A stretch of DNA of 64,000 nucleotides from Melioribacteraceae bacterium (GTDB lineage Bacteria > Bacteroidota > Ignavibacteria > Ignavibacteriales > Melioribacteraceae): contig JAEINS010000013.1 of the NCBI GenBank assembly GCA_016342755.1, positions 62,001 through 126,000 on the forward strand, written 5' to 3'. Positions 14,246 through 23,495 of the stretch are shown here, in pieces; within the stretch, counting starts at the first letter, position 1; each line of letters starts with the position of its first letter. The position numbers and the translations under genes are program-made. The notes below the pieces were generated by a model, which searched no databases, was not told where the DNA came from, and worked only from the letters and a program-made list of their open reading frames with translations.

Positions 14246-17227
14246 TTGAAAAAAATACGATTTACACTCTTAGCATTTTTAATTTTAACACTGACAAATA
14301 TTCTAACCGCACAGAAAATCCCAAATCAGTTAACGGATGCTATGCAGGCTTTTGATAACGGTGAATTTGTTAAAGCATATAATATTTTTAAGAATTTCAA
14401 AGATGACAATAATGTTGAAAGTTATGTTCAGTCGGTGGCAAGGTTTTATTCCGCGGAATGCTTAGCAAATCTTAAAAGCCTTGATGGTGCAGCTACGGAG
14501 TTTGAAGAGTTTTTGGATAATCATAAATATTCGTTGCTTAGAAAAGATGCTTTATACAAGCTTGGAATAATTTATTACGATCTGAAAATCTATATGAGAA
14601 GCCGTGCACGACTAAATAGGTTATTAGAAGAATACCCCAACGATGAAATATCCGGTTCAGCACTGTATTGGATTGGTCAGGCTTATTTAGCGGAAGATAA
14701 TTTCACATCTGCTGAAGAATTTTTAAGAGAAGCGATTGCAAAAAAATCTAATAACAATTTTATAGATTACAGTATTTATTCTCTGGCCAATTTATATGAA
14801 GAAACAAAAGATTATCAAAATGCCGTTTCATATTATACCCAGATTTTAGATTACTACAGTACAAGTGAATTAGCGCCATATTCTCAGCTTAGAATCGGGA
14901 TCTGCTATTTTAATTTGAAAGAATATGATAACGCGGTTTTAGAACTTTCTGATCCTCAGATAAGCGAACTTCCCGACGAATCGCAAAACGAAGCTAAATT
15001 AATTTTGGCGAATGCTTTTTTTAGATTAAAAGAATTTGAAAACGCTTCAGAAGCTTATACAAGTATATTAGCAAAATATCCGGCCGGAATTGAAGCTGAC
15101 CAGATTAAGTACGGATTAGCCTGGATCAGTTTCCAAATGTATAATTATGATTCCGCTTACAATGAGTTTTCAGAATTGGCAGAAGAATCGGTTGATTCAA
15201 TTAAAATAAATTCTCTTTTCTGGAGCGGTGAATGTAAACGTTATGCGGGCGAGACGGACGGTGCTTTAGAAATTTACAGAAAATTTTTAGAGTTATATCC
15301 TGAGCATAAATTATCTCCCAAAGTTAAGTTAAACATGTCCTTAATTTATTTTAATGAAGATGATATTGCAAAAGCTGAACGTAATTTAATTGGTGCGCTG
15401 GATTCTGATGATTACAGCACTCATGCAAGGGCTTATGTTCTGCTGGGTGAAATTAGCCTTAATAAAAAGGATTATGAAGGAGCGGTTAATTATTTTAAAA
15501 GATCGCTAGAAGTAAAAGAAATATCGAGTGAACATAAAAATAGAGCTATACTCGGATTAGGAATAAGTCAGTATTATTTAGGCAGTTATAATGATGCTGT
15601 AATGAACCTGATGGATATAAATGTTCGCGAGAAAAGATTTGAAAGAGATAAAGTGAATTTTTTCCTTGCAGAATCATATTTTGAGAAGGGCGATTATAAA
15701 TCTGCTATTAAACATTACACCAGAGTCGGGTTAGCAAACAATGAGCTGGAAAGAGATGTCTTGTACGGTAAAGCTTATGCTTATTTTAATAGTAAGGATT
15801 TTGATAACGCAATTTATTATCTAAATGAATTTGCACAAAAATATAAAAACGATAAAGAAGTTTATGATGTAAAACTTAGACTTGCCGACAGTCATTATGC
15901 AACCAAGAATTTTTATCAGGCAAGTAAAATTTATAGAGAAGTTTATAGAAGTAAAAATAGTCTTTTGAATAGTGGATATGCTTATTTCCAATATTCGCAG
16001 GCTTTGTTTCAATCGGGTGATTACAAAAACGCAATTAGTAATTTAAATAAGCTTCAGCAGAAATTCAGTAAATCGCGATATGCCGATGAAGCACAACGGC
16101 TTATTGGCTGGATTCACTTTAAACAAAATGATTATAGAAACGCAATCAGCAATTTTGAAAAGCTGTTTATTACGTATCCAAAATCAGATTTAAAACCAAG
16201 TGCTTATTACTTAATTGGCGATTCTTATTATAACATGGGGCTTTATGATACAGCTATAACTTATTATAATACTCTTATCTATGAATTCCCTAATACTAAT
16301 TATGTGTTTGACGCAGTTAACGGAATTCAATATTGTTACTTAGCTAAAGATGAACCGGAAAATGCTGTACTGTTAATCAATCAGTTTGTAAATGATAATA
16401 AAGATTCAAAATATGCGGATCAGATTTTACTGAAAAAGGGTGAAATATATGTTAGTCTAGGTGAATCTGAAAAAGCTAAAATGAGTTACGCAGAATATAT
16501 TGAAAAATTTCCTAAGGGAAGTTCGCTTGCAAAAGCTTATTTAGGTCTGGCCGAAAGTGCTTCGGAGTTAAAAGAAAAGGAATTTGCAATTCAGAATTAT
16601 AAAACATTAATAAGTAATTTCCCTAAAACTGACGAAGGAATTTCCGGCGTAATCTCTCTTGGCCAGATATACTTAGACGATAAAGATTTCGCCTCGGCAA
16701 TATTAAATTATGATAATAGTATTAAGGCGAATAAAGAGTCTATAAGGATTCCTGAGCTGATGTACTTAAAATCATTGGCTCTTATAAACGCAGGCGATTT
16801 GGAAGGCGCGTACGCCAACCTTGAGTATGTTAGCAGTTATTATGATGAATCGCTTTACGCTGCAAAATCGAAGCTGGAGCTTGGTTTATTGGAGATGGTT
16901 AGAAAAAATTATGAGAATGCGGAAACTTTATTTATGGGAATTGCTGAAACCAGAACAGATGATCTTGGTGCGCAGGGTCAATATTATTATGGTATGACTT
17001 TATATGAACAAGATAAAATTGATGACGCAATATCCGCACTTGTAAGAGTCCGTTCTGTATTTAACACTTATGATGAGTGGTATTCAAAATCGCTTATATT
17101 ACTGGGCGATTGTTACATAAAATTGAAAGAATACAAAAAAGCAAAAGAGATGTTTAAAGCGGTAATTAAGAAACATAAAAACGATGAAATAGGAAAAGAA
17201 GCTAACAAAAAATTAAAAACATTATGA
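14246..17227 (+). CDS. Large exported TPR-repeat protein (first gene of the envelope module)
   Basis: The 993-aa protein starts at TTG 14246 (KKIRFTLLAFLILTLTNILTAQ is the signal peptide; no upstream ATG fits). About 25 consecutive TPR-like units follow, many of YbgF/CpoB or outer-membrane-assembly-lipoprotein type, for example DALYKLGIIYYDLKIYMRS, SALYWIGQAYLAEDNFTSAE and EAQRLIGWIHFKQNDYRNAI. The stop codon overlaps the next ATG (ATGA at 17224-17227), so translation of the two is probably coupled. In Bacteroidota and relatives such solenoids often scaffold outer-membrane complexes; here it precedes a beta-barrel and TonB energising genes, so a periplasmic scaffold role is inferred. Confidence 0.88.
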   Translation: MKKIRFTLLAFLILTLTNILTAQKIPNQLTDAMQAFDNGEFVKAYNIFKNFKDDNNVESYVQSVARFYSAECLANLKSLDGAATEFEEFLDNHKYSLLRKDALYKLGIIYYDLKIYMRSRARLNRLLEEYPNDEISGSALYWIGQAYLAEDNFTSAEEFLREAIAKKSNNNFIDYSIYSLANLYEETKDYQNAVSYYTQILDYYSTSELAPYSQLRIGICYFNLKEYDNAVLELSDPQISELPDESQNEAKLILANAFFRLKEFENASEAYTSILAKYPAGIEADQIKYGLAWISFQMYNYDSAYNEFSELAEESVDSIKINSLFWSGECKRYAGETDGALEIYRKFLELYPEHKLSPKVKLNMSLIYFNEDDIAKAERNLIGALDSDDYSTHARAYVLLGEISLNKKDYEGAVNYFKRSLEVKEISSEHKNRAILGLGISQYYLGSYNDAVMNLMDINVREKRFERDKVNFFLAESYFEKGDYKSAIKHYTRVGLANNELERDVLYGKAYAYFNSKDFDNAIYYLNEFAQKYKNDKEVYDVKLRLADSHYATKNFYQASKIYREVYRSKNSLLNSGYAYFQYSQALFQSGDYKNAISNLNKLQQKFSKSRYADEAQRLIGWIHFKQNDYRNAISNFEKLFITYPKSDLKPSAYYLIGDSYYNMGLYDTAITYYNTLIYEFPNTNYVFDAVNGIQYCYLAKDEPENAVLLINQFVNDNKDSKYADQILLKKGEIYVSLGESEKAKMSYAEYIEKFPKGSSLAKAYLGLAESASELKEKEFAIQNYKTLISNFPKTDEGISGVISLGQIYLDDKDFASAILNYDNSIKANKESIRIPELMYLKSLALINAGDLEGAYANLEYVSSYYDESLYAAKSKLELGLLEMVRKNYENAETLFMGIAETRTDDLGAQGQYYYGMTLYEQDKIDDAISALVRVRSVFNTYDEWYSKSLILLGDCYIKLKEYKKAKEMFKAVIKKHKNDEIGKEANKKLKTL

Positions 17228-18804
17228 TAAAGAAAATATTTCTAATTTTATTATTGCCTGTTGTAATGATTGGTCAGGAGAATCAGGGTATTGAATTGCC
17301 GGATTTCGTAATTACGGGAGAACGTAAAGTATCGATACCAACTGCTAAAAAGAAGAAAGCAAAACCAATAAGTATACTTTCTAAGGAATTTTTCACTCCC
17401 GTAAAATCGCCAGAGGAATTTAGTTTATCCAAAATGTCGAAGCCCGATATTTTGGATACCAATATTACATTGAAAAAATCACCTTACAATGGCTCGCTTT
17501 ATTTAGGAGCAGGAATTAATACAATGCCAATTGGCGAGTTCAATTATAATACTGGTTCAAGGCATGTTTTGTTTTCGGCCAGTGTATTTGGCTCCGATGA
17601 AAGGGAATACATTGATAATGCCGGTTATAACGTTTCTGGCGCAAGTTTAGGTGCCGATTTTTTCATTTCTTCTAAATCTTCATTTATCCCCGGATCAAGA
17701 ATAAGACTTTCCGGTGATTTTATTAGAGATGAATATAATTTGTACGGAGCTATTCTTCCTAATCAGAATAGAAAAACACAGTCTGGTTCAGTCTCTATCG
17801 GATTAACAAATGAATATTCTAATTATATAAACTATGGATTCGGATTTGATATTAATTCATTTTCGGCTGAAGAGGATAATAATCTTAAGGAAAATCTTGT
17901 TAAAGGTGAAGGTTATTTGAAAATCTTTTTCGACAGATTTTCAGTAAAGACAACTGGTGAAATTATAACACAAGATTATTCATCGGATATAGCAGTAAAA
18001 AATGATGATTCATATCTAAAGTTAAATGCCAGAGCTGATCTTAAACCGATTAAGGATTTGAATGTTAGCTTTGGTTTTAACTATTCAAAACTTGGATCAC
18101 AAAATCAGTTTGTACCTAACGTTGTTTTATCGGCTAAGTTAGCAAATGGTCTTGCTATATTTGGCGAATATGCTCCTGGTTCAGAGTTTTTAACGACAAG
18201 AGATTTTTTGTCCGCAAATAGATATTACAAAATAAATGGTGTTCAAAGTTTATTTACAAAACATACTTCAAATATTAAAGCTGCTCTAAAGTATGAGTAT
18301 TTAAGGTTTTTTGAAGTCAATGGCGGTTTTGGTACTATGAATAGTGATAATGCCGGTTACTTTACATTCGTAGGCGGCGAGCATCAATTTAGAATTGCTA
18401 ATGATATTAGCAGAGTTAATTTATTTGTAAATTTGTTGTTCCATCTGGGTTCTTATGGCAGATTGTATGGAAGCATAAATTATGACAAATCAAGTTTAGC
18501 AAATGATAATACTGTTCCCAATATGCCTGGTTATTATTCTGATATAATATATGGCTTAAACTTAAATGAAAAGTTTGATATAGAAACAAAATTATCGCTT
18601 AAGTCGAAAATTTATTCTGATGAAACGAATAGCATAAAATCACCAAGTTTTATTAACTTTGCAGTATCATTAAAATATAAGTTTACCAAAGGGTTAAATT
18701 TTATTGCCGACTTAAACAATTTATTGAATAGAGATAACTTCCTAATATATAATTTTGAAGAAAAGCCTTTGGATGCTGTAATAGGAATAGAGTATCGTTG
18801 GTAA
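17224..18804 (+). CDS. TonB-receptor-like outer-membrane beta-barrel protein
   Basis: The 526-aa protein has a signal peptide (KKIFLILLLPVVMIGQ). A TonB-box-like stretch follows, LPDFVITGERKVSIP near residues 24-38, which resembles the plug-proximal sequence of TonB-dependent receptors. A K-rich linker and then a run of amphipathic strands follow, ending in VIGIEYRW with a C-terminal aromatic residue typical of outer-membrane barrels. It is shorter than full TonB receptors (600-1000 aa) and I see no complete plug domain. Its start overlaps the TPR gene stop. With ExbB, ExbD and TonB encoded 2.5 kb downstream, a TonB-energised or TonB-anchored role is plausible but inferred. Confidence 0.8.
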   Translation: MIKKIFLILLLPVVMIGQENQGIELPDFVITGERKVSIPTAKKKKAKPISILSKEFFTPVKSPEEFSLSKMSKPDILDTNITLKKSPYNGSLYLGAGINTMPIGEFNYNTGSRHVLFSASVFGSDEREYIDNAGYNVSGASLGADFFISSKSSFIPGSRIRLSGDFIRDEYNLYGAILPNQNRKTQSGSVSIGLTNEYSNYINYGFGFDINSFSAEEDNNLKENLVKGEGYLKIFFDRFSVKTTGEIITQDYSSDIAVKNDDSYLKLNARADLKPIKDLNVSFGFNYSKLGSQNQFVPNVVLSAKLANGLAIFGEYAPGSEFLTTRDFLSANRYYKINGVQSLFTKHTSNIKAALKYEYLRFFEVNGGFGTMNSDNAGYFTFVGGEHQFRIANDISRVNLFVNLLFHLGSYGRLYGSINYDKSSLANDNTVPNMPGYYSDIIYGLNLNEKFDIETKLSLKSKIYSDETNSIKSPSFINFAVSLKYKFTKGLNFIADLNNLLNRDNFLIYNFEEKPLDAVIGIEYRW

Positions 18805-18855
18805 TGCCCGGCATTACTGCATAAAGTTGACTACTAACAACTAAATAGAATAGAA

Positions 18856-21228
18856 ATGAGTAAAGAACAACTAGTAGGTAAAATTTCAGAAAAACTTGGA
18901 GTTTCCAGTACTGAAAAAGATCTGGCTTATGAAGTCTTTTTAAATTCAATTGTAGATATAATTGAACATGATGAGGCTTTGAAAGTAGATGGCATTGGTA
19001 TATTCCAGTTAAAAAGAAAATCGGGTAGCACTGCCGGATCGGGGAAAGGAGATACCCTGATTTATACTCCTGCTACAGAAGAATTTTCTCAAGAATCTGA
19101 TTCTCTCTTTTTATCAATAGATGTAACGGGTAAAAAGAAGCAAAGTTTTGAGTTTAGTGATGAGTTGTTCAGTATTGGTGTGGGCAAACCGCTAATACCG
19201 CTTTCTGAGAATGATTCATTTGAAAATGATTCTGACATATCATATTTCTTACTGAAAAAATCAATACAGGAAAGAACTAATGAAATAGTTGGTGACTCAG
19301 AGCGTTTAGGAAATTTTGATCTTGTAAACGATTTCTTAAAAGGAATTGAACCTGAAGCCGGAGAGTTGGTTGAAGAAGAGCCTGCGGTTGTTTTAGAAGA
19401 AGTGGTGGAAGCTGCAGAGGAAGAAATTATTGATGAAGTTGTTAAAGAAAGTTCTGATGATATAAATGACCAGCTTGATAATGAAGTTGAAGACACCGTT
19501 GCTGATGAAATTATAGAGACTGAAGATATAGATGTGTCGGAAAGTTTAGAGCCTGTAGATTCTTCAGAAGAGATTGTAATGGATGAACCTGAATCTGAGT
19601 TAGACGATATAAAAATAGATGAAGAAGATTCTGCTCTTTTAGATATTGATTTGGATAGTGAGGAACCCGCTAATGTAATGTCTGATTCAGAGGAACTATT
19701 AGATGAAGCGGAATTAGTTCCTGATCCTTTTGCAGATGCAGAAGTAATGGAACCAGTTGAAGAAACTTCAGAATTATTGGAAGATGATTTTATGGAGGAA
19801 ATTAATCTTTTAGATGATCCGGATGAAGTGAAACCGGTTGAAATAGATATAGAGGGTTTATCTGAAGATACAGATGATGAAACTCTTAATGCTGAGGATT
19901 TACTTAATGAAGAATTAAATTTAGATGAAGAAAAAGATGAGTCGGTTGAGATTGATCCTTTAGATGCTGATCTGGCGGCTATTAGAGCAATGGCTGAGGA
20001 ACAGGGTATTGAAGAAGTATTGGAAGTTGAAGAAGATTCCTTCGAAGAGGATCAGGAAAGTAGTGATAACAGTTTGTTAGAAGATGCTGATGATGAATTA
20101 GAACTTCCGGAAGAGATCTTAGAATCGGGCGAGAATATTGTTGCAATGGAAGAAGAACTTTCAATTGAAGATTTACCGCTAACTAGTGAGACTGATGATA
20201 TTTTAGTTGACGAAGCCGGAATGCTTCTGGATGAATTTGATCTTGATGCGGATGATGAACATGAAGAAAATTCGGAACTTGAAGATTGGGATTGGGGCGA
20301 TGAACTTAAAAAAGAATTAACTGAAGAAGAAATTGGTGAAACTGAAGAAACATTAGAAGATGTTAATGAAAATACAACCGCTGATAACGCGGTTGAAGAA
20401 ACACCTGAATTGGAAGAAGTTGCTGAAGAGGAATTAAAGAAAGAACAGACTTTAGCTGCAGAAGCTAAAATTGAGGAAGTCAGCAAAGAAACAAAAGAAG
20501 ATAGCGGTTCTAAGAAAAAATGGAGGATACCATTCTTGGATAAAATTAATATTGGTTTTGGAAAGGTTTTCTGGATCTTAGTTGCTTCTTTTGTTTTAGT
20601 AACTGCCGGAGGAGTGTATTTAATATTATTTACCGGTTCAGATGCAGATGAACACTCTTTAGCTGTTGTTGATTCTACTGCAGTGCATGGTGAAGAAATA
20701 ACAGAACATCCTAAAAAAGAGGAAACACACCATGATGATAAACATGCAGATTCAAAGGGAGCCAGAGTTACAACTATAAACGGAAAGAAAGTTATTATAG
20801 ATCCTCATTTTAAAGAGGAAAAGGCGGAAGATACAAAACATGCTGATGCTGAAAAAACAGATCATGGTGAAGTAAAAAAAGAATCAGATAAAGTTACCCA
20901 TGATGCAAAAATAGATACTAAACATGAAGTTGAAAAACCGAAGAAAAAGGTTAGTAAACCAGTTGGTCCTGTAAAATATAGATTAGACAGGGAAGAAAAA
21001 GAGATTGCCCAGTTTATTTACCACGGCAAAGATGATTATAGTGTTCAGGTAGCTTCTTTTAAAAGGCAGACTACTGCTGAAAAAGAGGCAAACAGACTTA
21101 TAAAAAATGGTCATGATGCATTTATAGTAAAGGCACTTCTTCAAACTTTAGGTACATGGTACAGAGTTAGAATTGGTGGTTTCAAATCAAAAGATGAAGC
21201 AATAGAATTTCAAAAATCGTACAAATAA
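18856..21228 (+). CDS. HU-like DNA-binding domain fused to acidic linker, transmembrane helix and SPOR domain
   Basis: This 790-aa protein begins with an HU/IHF-like fold (residues 1-60: KEQLVGKISEKLGVSSTEK, then DGIGIFQLKRKSGS). A very acidic region of nearly 400 residues rich in E, D, S and V follows. Then comes a basic patch (SKKKWRIPFLDK), one transmembrane helix (about residues 568-592, VFWILVASFVLVTAGGVYLI), a His/Lys/Glu-rich periplasmic linker, and a C-terminal SPOR domain (about 724-790, DYSVQVASFKRQTTAEKEA) that in other proteins binds denuded peptidoglycan at division sites. The topology places the HU part in the cytoplasm and SPOR in the periplasm. HU-SPOR proteins are known in Bacteroidota. 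It lies just ahead of exbB. A DNA-to-wall tether is inferred. Confidence 0.87.
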   Translation: MSKEQLVGKISEKLGVSSTEKDLAYEVFLNSIVDIIEHDEALKVDGIGIFQLKRKSGSTAGSGKGDTLIYTPATEEFSQESDSLFLSIDVTGKKKQSFEFSDELFSIGVGKPLIPLSENDSFENDSDISYFLLKKSIQERTNEIVGDSERLGNFDLVNDFLKGIEPEAGELVEEEPAVVLEEVVEAAEEEIIDEVVKESSDDINDQLDNEVEDTVADEIIETEDIDVSESLEPVDSSEEIVMDEPESELDDIKIDEEDSALLDIDLDSEEPANVMSDSEELLDEAELVPDPFADAEVMEPVEETSELLEDDFMEEINLLDDPDEVKPVEIDIEGLSEDTDDETLNAEDLLNEELNLDEEKDESVEIDPLDADLAAIRAMAEEQGIEEVLEVEEDSFEEDQESSDNSLLEDADDELELPEEILESGENIVAMEEELSIEDLPLTSETDDILVDEAGMLLDEFDLDADDEHEENSELEDWDWGDELKKELTEEEIGETEETLEDVNENTTADNAVEETPELEEVAEEELKKEQTLAAEAKIEEVSKETKEDSGSKKKWRIPFLDKINIGFGKVFWILVASFVLVTAGGVYLILFTGSDADEHSLAVVDSTAVHGEEITEHPKKEETHHDDKHADSKGARVTTINGKKVIIDPHFKEEKAEDTKHADAEKTDHGEVKKESDKVTHDAKIDTKHEVEKPKKKVSKPVGPVKYRLDREEKEIAQFIYHGKDDYSVQVASFKRQTTAEKEANRLIKNGHDAFIVKALLQTLGTWYRVRIGGFKSKDEAIEFQKSYK

Positions 21229-21245
21229 TTTGAATAAGGTTTAAC

Positions 21246-21902
21246 ATGAATTTACTTTCGGTATTATTTAAGGGTGGTTGGTTAATGCTGCCGATTTTTA
21301 TATGCTCTATAATTGTTTTTGCGGTAATAATTGATAGAATACTTGTAATAAGAAAGTCTAAACTTAATGTTCCGGCATTTATGCTTAAGATTAGAAATAT
21401 GCTTAAGAAGAATGATATTAGAGGAGCTATTGCACATTGTGTTGAAGAAAAAACTCCGGCTTCAAATATTATCCGTAAAGGATTAAAAAAATATAAGTTT
21501 GGTCACGAAAGAGTTAAAGAAGCAATAGAAAGTGCCGGGCGCCAGGAAATAAATAAGCTTGAAAAAGGATTGTCAATTATGGCAACTATATCAGGTGTTG
21601 CTCCTTTGCTAGGATTTTTAGGTACTGTAACTGGTATGATTTCGGCTTTTATGAAAATAGAAAACCTGGAAGGTTCTGCAAATCCAAGTGATTTGGCAGG
21701 AGGTATCTGGGAAGCTCTTTTAACAACAGCTGCCGGACTTGCTGTTGGTATTATTGCCTATGGAGCTTACAATTATCTTCTTGCAAAAATAAATAAACTT
21801 GTAATTGATATGGAAGTGATTTCAAACGATGTTGTTGATATAATTGAAGAAACACATAGCGAATCGCAAACGGTAGAAGAAGAACTAGACATTGAGTTAT
21901 AG
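21246..21902 (+). CDS. exbB: MotA/TolQ/ExbB proton-channel family protein
   Basis: The 218-aa inner-membrane subunit forms, with the ExbD homologue, a proton-driven motor. It has an N-terminal helix (LPIFICSIIVFAVIIDRILVI, about 15-35), a cytoplasmic loop with ASNIIRKGLKKYKFG, and two C-terminal helices. The second bears the family signature GVAPLLGFLGTVTGMISAF and the third AGGIWEALLTTAAGLAVGIIA. The gene lies 17 bp after the HU-SPOR gene and 8 bp before exbD. Assignment to TonB rather than Tol energisation rests on the adjacent TonB gene and is moderately sure. Confidence 0.92.
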   Translation: MNLLSVLFKGGWLMLPIFICSIIVFAVIIDRILVIRKSKLNVPAFMLKIRNMLKKNDIRGAIAHCVEEKTPASNIIRKGLKKYKFGHERVKEAIESAGRQEINKLEKGLSIMATISGVAPLLGFLGTVTGMISAFMKIENLEGSANPSDLAGGIWEALLTTAAGLAVGIIAYGAYNYLLAKINKLVIDMEVISNDVVDIIEETHSESQTVEEELDIEL

Positions 21903-21910
21903 GAGCTAAG

Positions 21911-22315
21911 ATGAAATTTGAAACAGCAAATAAACGTCTTGAGATTTTTAGTTTTTCTTCTCTAACAGATATTGTTATGTTATTACTGATCTTTTTCCTA
22001 CTGACTTCTCAATTCGTAATTCAGACTGGTGTAAAAGTAAAACTGCCTGGTGCTAAAAACAATGAGCAGACAACTCCTTCGCGTGTTATTGTAAGTATTA
22101 CAAAAGCCGGTGAATTTTTTCTTGGATCAGAAAAAGTCCCTCTTCAAAACTTAGCGTTAAAGATTGAACAATTGATTGCTAATGTTAAAGATAAAAATTT
22201 AGTTATCCGTGCTGATAAATCAGTTGAGTTCGATAGAGTAATTAAAGTGATGGACGCGGCTAAAGGTGTTGGTGTAACCAAGTTTATAATGGAAACTGAA
22301 AAAGAGTCCTTTTAA
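21911..22315 (+). CDS. exbD: ExbD/TolR family biopolymer transport protein
   Basis: The 134-aa protein has a single N-terminal helix (SSLTDIVMLLLIFFLLTSQFV) that contains the essential aspartate of the proton path (D in SLTDIVM). A short periplasmic domain follows, with the ExbD pattern PSRVIVSITKAGEFFLGSEKV and VIRADKSVEFDRVIKVMDAA. Length and topology are normal. It lies 8 bp after exbB and 2 bp before tonB, so the three genes are one transcriptional unit. Confidence 0.93.
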   Translation: MKFETANKRLEIFSFSSLTDIVMLLLIFFLLTSQFVIQTGVKVKLPGAKNNEQTTPSRVIVSITKAGEFFLGSEKVPLQNLALKIEQLIANVKDKNLVIRADKSVEFDRVIKVMDAAKGVGVTKFIMETEKESF

Positions 22316-22317
22316 TA

Positions 22318-22986
22318 ATGAAAAAAAGTAATTCATCATATTCATATTTTATTTCATTTCTATTACATCTTGTTTTAGGGATAGGGCTTTTTTTCATTAA
22401 TTTCTCTGCTGAACTTGAAGAGGAAGAGTATGTAACAATTGGATTTGGCGCATATGGTAAATCGAGTTCTGCTCCTAAAAGGACGGTAAAAAAAGAAGTT
22501 GTTAAACAACCTGAAAAAAAGAAGCAGGAGCCTAAGAAAGAAAAGGATAAAGTTGAGGTTCCTAAAACTGTGAACAATGATGATTCTAATGTAATTAAAG
22601 AAGTTAAAAAAGAGATTAAAAAAGAGGAACCGAAAAAGAAAGAAGAAGAAAACAAAGAAGAGGAAGCAAACGAAGAATTAAGTGAAGACGGTATTAATGC
22701 GGGTGATTTTTCATTTGACTGGGGAGGAAAAAATATAAGAAAAATTTATGACTATCAGCTTCCCCGATATCCGGAAGGAGTTTCCAAAGAAATTGATGTA
22801 AAGTTACGATTTAATATTAAACCGGATGGAACTGTTGGAAGCATACTTCCGCTTATTAAAGCCGATACCCGTTTGGAAATGGCTGCTATGGACGCTTTGA
22901 AAAAATGGAGATTCGAGCCAATTCCTTCTCACAAAAAACAGGTTACACAAAAGGTTATTATAATTTTCCCATTCAGATTAAAATAA
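22318..22986 (+). CDS. tonB: TonB-like energy transducer
   Basis: The 222-aa protein has an N-terminal anchor (YFISFLLHLVLGIGLFFINF, about 9-28). A K/E/P-rich periplasm-spanning segment (about 55-125) follows, and then a C-terminal TonB domain (about 135-222) with YPEGVSKEIDVKLRFNIKPDG and ALKKWRFEPIPS, which is the usual R-Y-P...W-F-P pattern. It would carry proton-motive energy from ExbBD to outer-membrane receptors, possibly the barrel protein at 17224. It is the last gene of the unit and converges on the minus-strand gene at 22992 with a 5-bp gap and no visible terminator. Confidence 0.88.
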   Translation: MKKSNSSYSYFISFLLHLVLGIGLFFINFSAELEEEEYVTIGFGAYGKSSSAPKRTVKKEVVKQPEKKKQEPKKEKDKVEVPKTVNNDDSNVIKEVKKEIKKEEPKKKEEENKEEEANEELSEDGINAGDFSFDWGGKNIRKIYDYQLPRYPEGVSKEIDVKLRFNIKPDGTVGSILPLIKADTRLEMAAMDALKKWRFEPIPSHKKQVTQKVIIIFPFRLK

Positions 22987-22991
22987 TACGT

Positions 22992-23495
22992 CTATTTTTT
23001 TTCAATATTTTTTGAGTTTAAAATTTGCATTCCTATTAAACCGCCAACCATTCCGAATATTGGATCTGTTAAAAGACTTCCGCCAAATATAAAAACTGCA
23101 TATAAGCCAGAAAAGCCCGTTGCAGTAATGTCTTTAGCAATCTGTGCGTAAATATCTATAACTTCCTTTACAATTGAATTTGCGGGCATTCCGCCAAGCA
23201 TTTCCTGTATTTGCGGAAGATTTGTAACTACTTCGTTACTTTTAGTTATATATGTAATTATTAAATCGAGAGACGTACCAAATACAGCGGCAAACAATCC
23301 GGTGAGAAGCCCAAATAAAATTGCTTTGGAAACCCGAATCTTTGCATAATTATTATTTGCTTTTTGATCTAGAAGCAGTGCAAAAAATGCAGCGGCCGGA
23401 ATAACCAGACAACATGAAAGTCCTTTAATTATAGGAACAATTTTTAGTACACCTGCACCAAATCCAGTTACAAAAGCAGCTATAGTTTTTTTCAT
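22992..23495 (-). CDS. Integral membrane protein of unknown function (DUF4199-like topology)
   Basis: The 167-aa protein has four predicted membrane stretches: GFGAGVLKIVPIIKGLSC, LVIPAAAFFALLL, AILFGLLTGLFAAVFGTSLD and GLYAVFIFGGSLLTDPIFGM. The central loop (NLPQIQEMLGGMPANSIVKE) resembles small DUF4199-type proteins, but I am not certain of the family. Its start codon overlaps the stop of the DUF2085 gene by 4 bp (23492-23495), so the two are translated together. No function can be assigned. Confidence 0.75.
   Translation of the reverse strand: MKKTIAAFVTGFGAGVLKIVPIIKGLSCCLVIPAAAFFALLLDQKANNNYAKIRVSKAILFGLLTGLFAAVFGTSLDLIITYITKSNEVVTNLPQIQEMLGGMPANSIVKEVIDIYAQIAKDITATGFSGLYAVFIFGGSLLTDPIFGMVGGLIGMQILNSKNIEKK

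Noticed and set aside
19089-20486. Serine-rich minus-strand frames of 135 and 144 residues
   Set aside because: They are antisense to the Asp/Glu-rich linker of the HU-SPOR gene. GAA/GAT-rich codons read as Ser on the opposite strand, so these are composition shadows without ribosome binding sites.
22284-22655. Minus-strand Ser/Phe-rich frame of 123 residues
   Set aside because: It is antisense to the Lys/Glu-rich part of tonB and has no separate start signal.
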